45,812 bases of DNA from Gracilimonas sp. (lineage in GTDB: Bacteria; Bacteroidota; Rhodothermia; Balneolales; Balneolaceae), in NCBI GenBank assembly GCA_022450045.1, contig JAKURD010000024.1, positions 1-45,812 on the forward strand, given 5' to 3'. Each line of letters begins with the position of its first letter. The stretch's first letter is position 1. Positions 33,342 to 41,998 of the stretch are shown here, one piece after another. Below the pieces are notes generated by a model. That model made no database searches, was not told where the DNA came from, and saw only the letters and a list, made by a program, of their open reading frames with translations. The position numbers were made by a program, and so were the translations under genes.

Positions 33342-33935
33342 TTACTTCGACTTACCCCACGTCTCATAACCCATTTTCTGATCTTCTCTATTCTCAGGGA
33401 CTTTTCGAAGTGGCTTGCATTCCTTAAGTGTAGCTTGTAATTCTCCGGGAAGCTCTTGATAGAGTCCGGTACCCTTCGATTTCCAAGAAGCCATTTCATC
33501 GGTCACATCTTTAACGATCTTTGCCGGATTCCCAACCACTACTTTTCGATCAGGAACCTCCATCCCTTCAGGGACAAAAGCTAAGGCTCCAATAATCGAT
33601 TCTTTTCCGACTTTCACATTATCCATAACTACAGCATTCATCCCGATTAGGCAATTTTCACCAAGGTGCGCTCCGTGGATAATAGCACCATGTCCTACAT
33701 GAGTGGATTCCTCTAAAGTCACCGTAACTCCGGGAAACATATGGATGGTACAATTTTCCTGGACATTACAACCATCCTTGATCAAGATCTTTCCCCAGTC
33801 TCCACGAATAGCTGCACCCGGACCGATGTACACATCCTTGCCAATAATTACATTGCCTGTAACGGTGGCTTGTGGATGCACAAATGCCGTTTCGTGAACG
33901 ACAGGCTTATATCCATTAAACTCATAAATTGCCAT
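33342..33935 (-). CDS. paaY: PaaY: hexapeptide-repeat (gamma-carbonic-anhydrase-like) thioesterase
   Basis: About 197 residues from MAIYEFNGYKPVVH. The frame extends to 33968, but the internal ATG gives the family's standard N-terminus. It is a left-handed beta-helix of hexapeptide repeats, with metal-ligand histidines in ENCTIHMFPG and STHVGHGAIIHG, then a C-terminal helix. In the paa pathway PaaY hydrolyses CoA thioesters of dead-end ring products. Its place between the thiolase and paaZ genes supports the assignment over general gamma-carbonic anhydrases. Confidence 0.9.
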   Translation of the reverse strand: MAIYEFNGYKPVVHETAFVHPQATVTGNVIIGKDVYIGPGAAIRGDWGKILIKDGCNVQENCTIHMFPGVTVTLEESTHVGHGAIIHGAHLGENCLIGMNAVVMDNVKVGKESIIGALAFVPEGMEVPDRKVVVGNPAKIVKDVTDEMASWKSKGTGLYQELPGELQATLKECKPLRKVPENREDQKMGYETWGKSK

Positions 33936-33954
33936 AATTGACCATATTTTGAAT

Positions 33955-34025
33955 CGCAGAGAGCCCAAAGATTACGCAAAGTTCGCAGAGTAAATAAGTA
34001 GCGTCCTTGGCGAAGACTCCGCATT
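33955..34025. repeat. Intergenic word-repeat (CGCAGAG/GCAAAG type)
   Basis: GAATCGCAGAGAGCCCAAAG and TACGCAAAGTTCGCAGAG, then CTTGGCGAAGACTCCGCATT and CTTTGGGG, which partly mirror each other. A related copy, CCGCAGAGTCCTCAAAAGAG then GCACAAAG, lies at 37530-37560. Confidence 0.6.
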
Positions 34026-34040
34026 CTTTGGGGTGAATTT

Positions 34041-35249
34041 CTAAGTTTTTTCGAGAATTACTGCCATACCTTGCCCAACTCCAACACACAACATACAAAG
34101 CGCATATTTGTGAGACTCTTTCTCATGAAGTTCGACTGTAGCTGTTTGCAATAAGCGCTGTCCTGTCATCCCCAGTGGGTGGCCAAGTGCTATGGCTCCG
34201 CCGTTTGGGTTAAGCCGGGGATCGTCATCATCCATTTCCAGCATTCGGGTTACGCCCAGTGATTGTCCGGCGAAAGCTTCATTCAACTCGATGACGTCCA
34301 TGTCTTCCAGTTTCATCCCGGCGCGTTTCAGTACTTTTTGAGCTGCTTCTACGGGACCCAATCCCATTATTCTTGGTTCAATTCCTGAAACAGCGTGGGC
34401 AACAATCCGTGCCTTAGGTTTCAATCCAAAATCTTTAACTGCTTTATCAGAGGCTATCAACAAAGCTCCGGCACCATCATTCAATCCGGAAGCATTACCT
34501 GCTGTTACGGAACCGTCTTTTTTGAAGGCCGGGCGGAGTTTAGCGAGTACTTCAGTGGTGGTATCAGGACGCATGAATTCATCATGCTCGAACAGATATG
34601 GATCCTGTTTTCTTCGGGGAATTTCTACAGGTACAATTTCTTTAGCAAGTCGACCTATATCCCGCGCTGCTCCAGCTTTTTGTTGACTCCAGGCGGCAAA
34701 TTTGTCCTGATCTTCGCGGCTGATATTATGCATCTCAACCACATTCTCTGCCGTAATTCCCATGCCGTCCGTGCCGTACATTTCCTCCATCTTTGGATTG
34801 ATGAATCGCCAGCCAAAAGTGGAGTCGTACATTTCCGTAGTTCCGGAGTAGGGAGAAGATCCCTTTCCCAGAACGATCGGTCCGCGAGTCATGTGTTCCA
34901 CTCCGCCGGTAATGAACAGACCTCCTTCTCCCGCTTTGATGGCATGGAAGGCTCTCACTGTTGCACTCATTCCGGAGGCACACAATCGGTTCACCGTTTC
35001 CCCGGGGACAGAAACAGGAATTCCTGCTAAGAGAGAAGCCATCCGCGCCACATTTCGGTTATCTTCGCCGGCCTGATTGGCACATCCAAAGATCACATCC
35101 TCAATAGCTTCCAGATCAATTTCAGGATTTCGTTCGATGAGTTCCTTGATGGGAATAGCTGCGAGATCATCGGCTCGAATTGAAGAGAGGGCTCCTTTCA
35201 GTTTTCCAATTGGAGTTCTGATTCCGTCAATGATGTAAGCTTGTTTCAT
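34041..35249 (-). CDS. paaJ: PaaJ-type 3-oxoadipyl-CoA / 3-oxo-5,6-dehydrosuberyl-CoA thiolase
   Basis: A 402-residue thiolase with the acyl-accepting C90 in VNRLCASGMSA, the NEAFAGQS motif, His in GGAIALGHPLGMTGQR and the base Cys in CMLCVGVGQGMA. Length and motifs fit the beta-ketoadipyl-CoA thiolases. In this cluster it should carry out both thiolytic steps that release acetyl-CoA and finally succinyl-CoA. It lies between the four-helix-bundle pseudogene and paaY. Confidence 0.92.
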   Translation of the reverse strand: MKQAYIIDGIRTPIGKLKGALSSIRADDLAAIPIKELIERNPEIDLEAIEDVIFGCANQAGEDNRNVARMASLLAGIPVSVPGETVNRLCASGMSATVRAFHAIKAGEGGLFITGGVEHMTRGPIVLGKGSSPYSGTTEMYDSTFGWRFINPKMEEMYGTDGMGITAENVVEMHNISREDQDKFAAWSQQKAGAARDIGRLAKEIVPVEIPRRKQDPYLFEHDEFMRPDTTTEVLAKLRPAFKKDGSVTAGNASGLNDGAGALLIASDKAVKDFGLKPKARIVAHAVSGIEPRIMGLGPVEAAQKVLKRAGMKLEDMDVIELNEAFAGQSLGVTRMLEMDDDDPRLNPNGGAIALGHPLGMTGQRLLQTATVELHEKESHKYALCMLCVGVGQGMAVILEKT

Positions 35250-35274
35250 AGAAATAAGATGTTAGATAAAAGAT

Positions 35275-35625
35275 TTAAGAGAATTTCCTGATTAACGTAA
35301 ATACCATTTTTTGAATTTCTGTGAGCTCGGTTGAAGTTAGTTCAAATTCATTAGATGACAGATAGCCAAGATTTTTGCTGATAATCAATTGTGTTTCAAG
35401 TTCAGAACAAGAGTCAAATTAAATATTTAGGAAATGGTGAAATTCATTGTCAGAATTCCTACCCGTACCCTCGGCAATATTTGAGCTTATTGAGACTGCA
35501 CTTTTTCTCATTTGAGTAATAAGTCCAAATTTTTCTTCAGTAGGAAAGTTCTTAGTTATTTTATAAATAGTTGTTGACAATTCAATTCCTCTTTTCCAAA
35601 CTTCTAATTGTTTGTAATTATGCAT
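35275..35625 (-). pseudogene. Four-helix-bundle (S23/IVP-like) gene with internal stop
   Basis: The frame starts MHNYKQLEVWKRGIELSTTI, includes SNIAEGTGR and HHFLNI, then meets TAA at 35419-35421. The same frame continues past the stop with CSELETQLIISKNLGYLSS and a final helix, ending at 35275. The stop therefore falls inside the conserved LNIA.GSCSELE motif (compare LNIAMGSASELE at 20657). This is one nonsense change with little other decay, so it may be recent. It interrupts the paa cluster between paaI and paaJ. Confidence 0.85.
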
Positions 35626-35664
35626 TATACAGCCTCTTTATTTTAGAAGTTAATCATTTGTCTT

Positions 35665-36081
35665 TCATCTCATATCTCCCATATATTTTCTATAAACCGT
35701 GCCTCTGAACTCTGCTGCTAATTCTTCATCTTGGTTGAAAATTCTGACTTTATAAACACCGATGGTGCGGCCATTTTGGAGCTCATAGGTTTCAGCAATT
35801 AGCATATCTCCAACATTTACTTTCTTGGTATAGTTTATGTTGTTTTCCAGCGCAAGGGATATAGACCCTCGGGAATTAGAGGCAAAAGCGAGTGCACTGT
35901 CAGCAAAAGAAAATGTAATCCCTCCATGACAAACCCCAAATCCATTCGTCATTTCATCCCGGACTTTCATGGAGAGTTTGCAGTAGCCCGGGGCAGAATC
36001 CAGCACTTCAATGCCCATCCATTGGGAAAAGGCATCGTTTTGGAGCATGTTATTTATTATGGTCTTTGGTCTCTTACTCAT
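35665..36081 (-). CDS. paaI: PaaI: hotdog-fold acyl-CoA thioesterase
   Basis: A 138-residue single hotdog domain with the PaaI-type active region GVCHGGITFSFADSALAFASNS, where the catalytic Asp follows the helix start. The length fits E. coli PaaI (140). It removes CoA from phenylacetyl-CoA intermediates to prevent CoA trapping. It lies 42 bp downstream of paaH in the same direction, with a short family B fragment in the gap. Confidence 0.92.
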   Translation of the reverse strand: MSKRPKTIINNMLQNDAFSQWMGIEVLDSAPGYCKLSMKVRDEMTNGFGVCHGGITFSFADSALAFASNSRGSISLALENNINYTKKVNVGDMLIAETYELQNGRTIGVYKVRIFNQDEELAAEFRGTVYRKYMGDMR

Positions 36082-36093
36082 AGTTGTTGGTTA

Positions 36094-36122
36094 TGAAAGC
36101 TGAAGCCTTATAGTTGAGAGCT
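36094..36122. repeat. Family B fragment between paaH and paaI
   Basis: ATGAAAGCTGAAGCC followed by TTATAGTTGAGAGCTAC, a short degenerate member of the AGCTTTCAGC family otherwise concentrated in the exporter locus. Confidence 0.45.
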
Positions 36123-36123
36123 A

Positions 36124-37296
36124 CTACTCATAAAAACTCTTCTGCTCTGCCACCATTTTTTTTAATAATGGATTTGGCCGATACCGGTCTTCCCGGTATT
36201 CAACCTGAAGAGCTGTCATTCTATCGAGTACATTTTTGAGACCGATCTCATCTCCCCATTTGAGTAAACCTTTGGGATAATTCACTCCGTTTTGCATTGC
36301 CAGATCCACATCTTCAATAGAGGCAATGTTCATAAATACGGCATCACATGCTTCATTGATTAGCATGGTGAGTATTCGATCGAAAATTTCTTGCCCAAGT
36401 TTTTCATCCTTCTCCGGAACAGGATTCCTGGATTCGTCTTTGTAATTATAAAACCCCTGTCCGGATTTTCTTCCCAGCCAGCCAGCTTCTACCATTCGCT
36501 TTTGGGCAAAGGATGGTTTGAAGCGTGGATCATAATAAAAGGCCTCAAATACAGTACTGGTGACTTCATAATTTACATCATGCCCGATAAGATCCATTAG
36601 TTCAAAAGGCCCCATGCGGAATCCTCCGATCTCTTTCATAGCCCAATCGATAGTGGCGGCATCAGCAATGCCTTCTTCGTAAATACGAAGGGCTTCACCA
36701 TAGAACGGCCGTGCCACACGATTCACAATAAATCCCGGAGTATCCTTCCCGGAAACAGTGATCTTGTTCCAGCTTCTTATAAATTCTTTGGTTGAATTGA
36801 AGACCTTATCATCGGTCGCAATTCCCGAAATGATCTCCACCAGTTTCATTAAAGGTGCGGGATTAAAAAAGTGTACTCCTAAAAATCGTTCTGGTTTTTT
36901 AAGGGCTGATGAGATCGCAGCGATAGAAAGGGAAGAGGTGTTTGAGGCAAGGACACAATCTTTAGAAACGATCCCTTCAAGCCGTGCGAAAGTGTCTTTT
37001 TTAATGTCGAGATCTTCAACAATCGCTTCGATCACAAATCCACACTCACCAAAATTGGTGATGTTATCAACGAAATTAATTCGCCCTAAAATACCATCCA
37101 CTTCCTCTTGGGTCATGCGTTTTTTTTCCACCTGTCGGGCCAGGATACTTTTCAGGCCTGCTTTGGATTTTTCGAGTTGTTGAGGATATGCGTCATACAA
37201 ATAAACCTTGTGTCCTTGTGTAGAAGCAACCTGGGCAATTCCGGTTCCCATTGTTCCGGCGCCAATTACACCGATCGCAGCATTATCTTTAATCAT
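36124..37296 (-). CDS. paaH: PaaH: 3-hydroxyadipyl-CoA dehydrogenase
   Basis: A 390-residue NAD-dependent 3-hydroxyacyl-CoA dehydrogenase. The N-terminal Rossmann motif is GVIGAGTMGTGIA, the catalytic segment LGVHFFNPAPLMKLVEII contains the active-site His, and GFIVNRVARPFYGEA and a GPFELMDLIGHDVN C-terminal domain follow. A second C-terminal helical domain is present, which fits the long PaaH form. It oxidises 3-hydroxyadipyl-CoA in the lower phenylacetate pathway. The upstream gap of about 360 bp separates it from paaG. Confidence 0.92.
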   Translation of the reverse strand: MIKDNAAIGVIGAGTMGTGIAQVASTQGHKVYLYDAYPQQLEKSKAGLKSILARQVEKKRMTQEEVDGILGRINFVDNITNFGECGFVIEAIVEDLDIKKDTFARLEGIVSKDCVLASNTSSLSIAAISSALKKPERFLGVHFFNPAPLMKLVEIISGIATDDKVFNSTKEFIRSWNKITVSGKDTPGFIVNRVARPFYGEALRIYEEGIADAATIDWAMKEIGGFRMGPFELMDLIGHDVNYEVTSTVFEAFYYDPRFKPSFAQKRMVEAGWLGRKSGQGFYNYKDESRNPVPEKDEKLGQEIFDRILTMLINEACDAVFMNIASIEDVDLAMQNGVNYPKGLLKWGDEIGLKNVLDRMTALQVEYREDRYRPNPLLKKMVAEQKSFYE

Positions 37297-37655
37297 AATA
37301 AATAATCGTGTTTAATCATCTGAAAAATCGCTTCCAAGATAAGGAATCTGAGGTGGAATGCGTTGTAAATTGAGCTAAAATTTTGGTTGGAAAATTTTTC
37401 ACTGCCCTGAAAATAATTCCCTGAGAGATTGTATTAAATCACTGGAAGACATTTAACTTCCAATCCACCCCAAATACTTAGGTTTTTGTAGGTTCAATAT
37501 TCATAAAGGTTCAAAATTTTAAAGTTGAACCGCAGAGTCCTCAAAAGAGTGCACAAAGTTTACCACAGATTTTGCTAATAAATTGTGTTTAAAGCTACTC
37601 GCAGCTAATGTCTTAAAACATCCGTGTAATCCTAAAATCAGCGTAATCGGTGCTC
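37297..37655. other. Gene-free gap with word-like repeats
   Basis: No coding frame is supported. The part from 37528 holds CCGCAGAGTCCTCAAAAGAG (compare 33955-34025) and, near 37620, CATCCGTGTAATCC and ATCAGCGTAATCGG, words that recur as AATCCGTGAAATCC and AATCTGTGATCC at 38540-38588. The first 200 bp, likely holding a paaH promoter, show nothing recognisable. Confidence 0.5.
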
Positions 37656-38435
37656 TTATTTACCCTTGAACTCTGGTTTTCGTTTCTCTAAGAAAGCTTG
37701 CACCCCTTCATGGTAATCGTGAGTTTCCCCTGCTTCAGCCTGGAGTTTGGCTTCCAGTTTCATTTGGGTTTCAAGATCGTTGGAGAACCCGGCGTTGAAT
37801 CCACGTTTGGTAAGACCAAATCCGCGAGTAGGCATCTTGGCTAATTTTGATGCAATGGCTTCGGCTTCACCCATAAAAGAATCAGCAGGATATGATTTCC
37901 AGATCATACCCATTTCAACGGCTTCTTGAGCAGAGATTTTTTCACCCAAAAAAGTCAAAGCAGTAGCCTGGGCTAATCCGATCAATCTTGGCAAGATGTA
38001 CGTTCCACCGCTGTCGGGAATTAATCCAATTTGAGAAAAGGACTGTATGAATTTCGCCTCCTCGCTGGCAATAACAATATCGCAGGCGAGGGCAATGTTG
38101 GCTCCGGCACCGGCCGCGGTTCCGTTTACTGCGCAAACCACCGGTTTTTCCAGCTCCCGGATTCCTTTGATAATGGGGATATAGGTATGATACACAATTT
38201 CGCTTAAATCCCGATGGGGATCATTTGAGACTTTTGTGGCTTCGGCGAGATCTTGCCCGGCACAAAAAGCACGACCGGACCCGGTTAGCAATACACATCG
38301 GACATCTTCATTCGATTCAGCTTCCATCAGGGCTTCTTTCATTTGATTACTCATCTCAAAGTTAAAGCTGTTGAGTTTATCAGGCCGGTTTAGGGTGATG
38401 GTGAATATGCCATTGGTAAGTTCAGTATTGATCAC
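37656..38435 (-). CDS. paaG: PaaG: ring-1,2-epoxyphenylacetyl-CoA isomerase
   Basis: A 259-residue crotonase-fold enzyme with a GTG start at 38435. FCAGQDLAEAT is typical of PaaG, then AVNGTAAGAGANIALACDIVIA and the catalytic-region Asp in LIPDSGGTYILPRLIG. It converts the epoxide made by PaaABC(D)E to the oxepin-CoA substrate of PaaZ. It follows paaD after a gap of about 150 bp that contains an AATCCGTGAAATCC-type repeat. Confidence 0.9.
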   Translation of the reverse strand: MINTELTNGIFTITLNRPDKLNSFNFEMSNQMKEALMEAESNEDVRCVLLTGSGRAFCAGQDLAEATKVSNDPHRDLSEIVYHTYIPIIKGIRELEKPVVCAVNGTAAGAGANIALACDIVIASEEAKFIQSFSQIGLIPDSGGTYILPRLIGLAQATALTFLGEKISAQEAVEMGMIWKSYPADSFMGEAEAIASKLAKMPTRGFGLTKRGFNAGFSNDLETQMKLEAKLQAEAGETHDYHEGVQAFLEKRKPEFKGK

Positions 38436-38459
38436 AGCTTGCTGGATTTAAGAATTTTA

Positions 38460-38587
38460 CAGATTTGCTTGATGTAGAATTTATAGAATGACAATCTTTT
38501 CCCAAAAAAGAGGATAATTAAATCTCACAACTAATTTTGAACAAATAAATAATCCGTGAAATCCGGCAATCAAAATAATCTGTGATC
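38460..38587. repeat. Intergenic word-repeat (AATCCGTGAAATCC type)
   Basis: AATAATCCGTGAAATCCGGC and AATAATCTGTGATCC repeat the same word twice. A related version lies just after paaG at about 37620-37650. Confidence 0.5.
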
Positions 38588-39097
38588 CTATATACACTTA
38601 AAATGTTCGAAAGGCTGATCGCAGGCATTACAGAAATATTGCGATTTGCAGGCAGTTGACCCAAACTGACTTACCAACTCTGTTTCAAAAGAATCACAAA
38701 ATGGGCAAGGGACGACTTTGGTGCTTGACAGGTTTTTCAGGAAATCATCATCTTCTTTGGATTTTTCGGGAGGTGCAATGCCATAGTCTTTGAGTTTGCC
38801 TTTAGCTTCTTCCGTCATCCAGTCCGTGGTCCACGTTTCAGCGAAATCGAGTTTTACAGTGAACTCTTCTACCCCGCGCTCTTCAAGCTTTTCATTCACC
38901 AGCTTTTCAATGGCATTCATGGCTGGGCAGCCGGAGTAGGTGGGGGTGATCTTAACTAATACTTTACCATCTTCCCCTATTTCTACTTTCCGTGCAATGC
39001 CCATCTCCACGATGTTAAGCACCGGAATTTCGGGATCAGTCACTTCCCTCAGGAAGTCCCAGATTTGTTCTTCGGTATGTAGCTGGAGGGTTGACAT
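38588..39097 (-). CDS. paaD: PaaD: phenylacetyl-CoA epoxidase maturation protein
   Basis: A 169-residue protein with an N-terminal MIP18/DUF59 domain (EVTDPEIPVLNIVEMGI, TPTYSGCPAMNAIE) and a C-terminal four-Cys zinc-ribbon-like part (CPFC, then CNAC). This architecture is specific to PaaD, which helps assemble iron-sulfur or iron centres of the epoxidase system. It follows paaC by about 75 bp, and the gap carries an AGATGTTAGACGTAAGATA word repeat. Confidence 0.93.
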   Translation of the reverse strand: MSTLQLHTEEQIWDFLREVTDPEIPVLNIVEMGIARKVEIGEDGKVLVKITPTYSGCPAMNAIEKLVNEKLEERGVEEFTVKLDFAETWTTDWMTEEAKGKLKDYGIAPPEKSKEDDDFLKNLSSTKVVPCPFCDSFETELVSQFGSTACKSQYFCNACDQPFEHFKCI

Positions 39098-39172
39098 CAG
39101 ATAGTAGTGAGATGTTAGACGTAAGATAAAATAGAAATCTAAAATTTATTGTCTTTTATCTTATATCTATAA
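39098..39172. repeat. Intergenic word-repeat (GATGTTAGA/AAGATAAAA type)
   Basis: GAGATGTTAGACGTAAGATA followed by the partly complementary TGTCTTTTATCTTATATCTA. A related AAGATGTTAGATAAAAGAT lies at 35255-35275 after the start of paaJ. Confidence 0.5.
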
Positions 39173-39958
39173 TTATTTCCATTCCGCATCGGGATGTGAA
39201 CGTCGTAAAAACTGCATTTGTGCCAGCATGTGACCCAAATGCTCGGTATGAATACCTTTGCGGCTGCCGCTCATCATAAATTGATCCCAATCCGGAACGG
39301 TAAGTGTGGCTTCTATTAAAGTGTCTTCCACCAATTTCTTCCAATCCTCCTTGAATTTTGTTGAGTCCACTCCAAGACCTTCCTTAATCATCAGCTCATC
39401 AACCTCATCCATATGAAATAATTCACCGAGGTACATCCATAATTCGTCAAAAGATTCCTGAGTGCGTTTGTTGCTTTCCTCCGTTCCGTCACCAAGTCTT
39501 AAGACCCATTCCCGGGAATGTCGCAGGTGGTATTTGATCTCTTTCAGATGCTTGCTAATCATGCCTGAAAACTGTTCATCTTTAGCATCTTTTAGTCGTT
39601 CATATTGGAAATAACTGAATGCACTGAATAAAAATTGCCGGGCAATGGTAAATCCGAAATCACCTTTGGGAAGTTCGCAAAGCTGAAGATTGACGAAATC
39701 GCGATCATCGCGGAAGTAAGCAAAATAGTCTTCATCATGCCCTTTGTCTTCGATTTCCGCTGCATACTCATAAAGTGCAGTAGCATGACCGATCAAATCC
39801 AGTGCCATATTGGCCATAGCCAGATCTTCTTCAAGCTGAGGTCCGTGCCCGCACCATTCTGACATTCGTTGTCCCAGAATAAGCCGATCATCTGCAAGAC
39901 GGAGCAGGTAGGTTAAGAACGCTTCTTTTTTTGATATTTCTTTGGTTTCAGTAGTCAT
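39173..39958 (-). CDS. paaC: PaaC: structural subunit of phenylacetyl-CoA epoxidase
   Basis: A 261-residue ferritin-like helical protein. Hallmarks are LADDRLILGQRMSEWCGHGP and the helix LAMANMALDLIGHA, then RDFVNLQLCELPKGDF, and the C-terminal HLGHMLAQMQFLRRSHPDAEW. PaaC pairs with PaaA but lacks the complete set of iron ligands. Length is close to the family norm of about 250. It lies between paaB and paaD. Confidence 0.95.
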   Translation of the reverse strand: MTTETKEISKKEAFLTYLLRLADDRLILGQRMSEWCGHGPQLEEDLAMANMALDLIGHATALYEYAAEIEDKGHDEDYFAYFRDDRDFVNLQLCELPKGDFGFTIARQFLFSAFSYFQYERLKDAKDEQFSGMISKHLKEIKYHLRHSREWVLRLGDGTEESNKRTQESFDELWMYLGELFHMDEVDELMIKEGLGVDSTKFKEDWKKLVEDTLIEATLTVPDWDQFMMSGSRKGIHTEHLGHMLAQMQFLRRSHPDAEWK

Positions 39959-39984
39959 GAATGCTTTATCAATTTCTTTGAGAT

Positions 39985-40040
39985 AATGGTTATTGATGTA
40001 ATGGTTAATTGGGTTCTCTCCAATAACGAATTACCATTAA
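39985..40040. repeat. Intergenic word-repeat (AATGGTTATTG type hairpin)
   Basis: AATGGTTATTGATG and AATGGTTAATTGG on the left face CCAATAACG and TTACCATTAAC on the right, so the gap between paaC and paaB folds into an imperfect hairpin. Confidence 0.55.
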
Positions 40041-40346
40041 CTAAGACCTCTTCTTAACGGCTCTCGGTACACTGTAAAATTGCGGATGACGATAGGGTTT
40101 ATCATTGGCCGGATCAAAAAATGGCCCCATATCTTCCGGTGTTGAAGCGGTGATGTGTTTGGATTCCACCACCCAAATGCTCACACCTTCATTTCTTCGG
40201 GCGTAGGTATCTCTCGCATTTTGGAGAGCCATTTCCTTATCGGCTGCGTGCAGACTGCCGGCATGTTCGTGTGGCTTTCCCGATTTTGGTTGTGTAAATA
40301 CCTCCCAAAGAGGCCAGTTATCTTTGTTTGAATTATTGTCTGACAT
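40041..40346 (-). CDS. paaB: PaaB: small subunit of phenylacetyl-CoA epoxidase
   Basis: About 101 residues from MSDNNSNKDN. The frame extends to 40382, but the internal ATG gives the usual length. The family core WPLWEVFTQPKSGKPHEHAGSLHAAD, ARDTYARRNEGVSIWVVESK and a FYSVPRAVKKR-type end are clear. PaaB bridges the PaaAC units and links them to the reductase PaaE, which is not encoded here. It lies about 95 bp downstream of paaA. Confidence 0.94.
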   Translation of the reverse strand: MSDNNSNKDNWPLWEVFTQPKSGKPHEHAGSLHAADKEMALQNARDTYARRNEGVSIWVVESKHITASTPEDMGPFFDPANDKPYRHPQFYSVPRAVKKRS

Positions 40347-40382
40347 TAAAATTCTTGGTTTCAGATTGTTTGGAGGAGTCAT

Positions 40383-40440
40383 AACTCAGCATTCAGGAGT
40401 CAAAACATTCTGAGTTCTGATTCCTGTGTTCTGAATTCTC
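40383..40440. repeat. Intergenic word-repeat (TCTGAGTTCTGAATTC type)
   Basis: CAGCATTCAGGAGTC and ATTCTGAGTTCTGATTCC, then TGTTCTGAATTCT. It is a string of overlapping, partly self-complementary words with no ORF, between paaA and paaB. Confidence 0.5.
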
Positions 40441-40442
40441 TT

Positions 40443-41387
40443 TTACGATGCTTTTTCCTGTTGTAATTTCTTCTTGTGGGCATACGCATTTGCCGCTTCA
40501 CGAACCCACTCTCCATTTTCATGAGCAGCTCGTCGTGCTTTCATGCGCTCACGGTTCATGACGCCGTTACCTTTTACCACATTCCAGAATTCATCCCAGG
40601 GAATATCTCCGAAATTCCAGTGCCCTGTTTCTTCATTGTATTCCAGATCGGGATCAGGAATGGTAACACCAATAGCTTCGGCTTCCATCACCATACGGTC
40701 CACAAAATGCTGGCGCAGTTCATCGTTGGTTTTCAATTTCACCTGCCATTTGATCAGTTCGGCACTATTTGGAGAATCAGAATCATGCGGGCCAAACATC
40801 ATTAAACTTGGCCACCACCAGCGGTTGACAGAATCCTGTGCCATTTTCTGCTGCTCGGGTGTACCGGAAGCCATCTTCCCCAGCATTTCATATCCCTGTT
40901 TTTTGTGGAAACTTTCTTCCTTACAGATACGGACGTTTGCTCGTGAATAAGGTCCGTAAGATGAACGAGCCAACATCGTTTGATTGACAATAGCCGCCCC
41001 GTCCACCAGCCATCCGATCGCGCAAATGTCAGCGTAAGTCATGGTGGGATAATTGAAAATGCTGGAGTATTTGGCACTTCCATAAAGATATTGATCTACA
41101 AGTTCGCTGCGATCTATACCCAGCGTTTCAGTGGCACTGTACAAATAAAGTCCATGTCCGGCTTCATCCTGAACCTTGGCCAGGAGCACTAATTTTCTTT
41201 TCAGGGATGGAGCCCGCTCGATCCAGTTTCCTTCGGGAAGCATACCCACAATTTCGGAGTGGGCGTGCTGACTCATCATTCGGATTAACTGCTGGCGATA
41301 CCGTTCCGGCATCCAGTCTTTGGGCTCAATTTTTTCTCCCGCATCAATGCGGGCTTGAAATTCATCTAACTTTTCTTGGTTTTCCAT
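40443..41387 (-). CDS. paaA: PaaA: catalytic di-iron subunit of phenylacetyl-CoA epoxidase
   Basis: A 314-residue oxygenase subunit. A ferritin-like fold carries iron ligands in [17 protein letters not shown] and [15 protein letters not shown], preceded by [45 protein letters not shown] tail follows. It epoxidises the aromatic ring of phenylacetyl-CoA with PaaC and PaaB. It is the first gene of the cluster. The 215-bp upstream gap should hold the main promoter, but no operator motif was recognised there. Confidence 0.96.
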   Translation of the reverse strand: MENQEKLDEFQARIDAGEKIEPKDWMPERYRQQLIRMMSQHAHSEIVGMLPEGNWIERAPSLKRKLVLLAKVQDEAGHGLYLYSATETLGIDRSELVDQYLYGSAKYSSIFNYPTMTYADICAIGWLVDGAAIVNQTMLARSSYGPYSRANVRICKEESFHKKQGYEMLGKMASGTPEQQKMAQDSVNRWWWPSLMMFGPHDSDSPNSAELIKWQVKLKTNDELRQHFVDRMVMEAEAIGVTIPDPDLEYNEETGHWNFGDIPWDEFWNVVKGNGVMNRERMKARRAAHENGEWVREAANAYAHKKKLQQEKAS

Positions 41388-41602
41388 GACGTCAATATAC
41401 AGTTTTTTTTGGAAGCGCTTTTCAGTCTTAGGAACAGGAATTTAAAAAGAGTAGTTCGGGAATTGAAATTTTAGTTTTGGGGATAGATCAATGTGAATGT
41501 AGTACTTTAAACATTAGAAACAATTAATATTAGTAACGAATTGCTTTCTCTTTGCTCTTTCGATTATTACAGTGGTACTAAATCATTGATAAAAAGGGTA
41601 CA

Positions 41603-41998
41603 ATGAATAAAGCTGAAATGAAAAGAATACGGCAAAGAAAAGAAGCAGAGCAAGCGGTGCAATTACTCAAGAAAGAAATAGAGCATATTCGCTATGTAGG
41701 AGATTGGGCAAATGGTATAAAATGTTCAAAAACAAAATTTAATCAACTTATGAAAATTCAATTTGGGATAACTGCAAAGACCATGCTCAAGAATATCCGT
41801 TTGAAAATGATACAAGAAACCATTGCAGAGCATCCTGATTTAGGCAGCTATGCGATTGCATGTGAGTGTGGTTTATATAATGAACGAGAATTGTACAACT
41901 TTTTGATCCGAAATTTTGATATAAGCTTCTCTAAGCTAAAATTTAAAATTCTACTTGAAGAGGACTTTTCACACAATCAAGGTGAGCAAAATGGATAG
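41603..41998 (+). CDS. Stand-alone AraC-type DNA-binding domain protein
   Basis: A 131-residue protein composed almost only of the double helix-turn-helix of AraC/XylS regulators: CSKTKFNQLMKIQFGITAKTMLKNIRL (first half) and LGSYAIACECGLYNERELYNFLIRNF (second half). There is no ligand-binding domain. It could be a small regulator, perhaps of mobile-DNA origin given the IS 90 bp away, or the remaining part of a larger regulator. It diverges from paaA, so a role in paa control is possible but unproven. Confidence 0.7.
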   Translation: MNKAEMKRIRQRKEAEQAVQLLKKEIEHIRYVGDWANGIKCSKTKFNQLMKIQFGITAKTMLKNIRLKMIQETIAEHPDLGSYAIACECGLYNERELYNFLIRNFDISFSKLKFKILLEEDFSHNQGEQNG

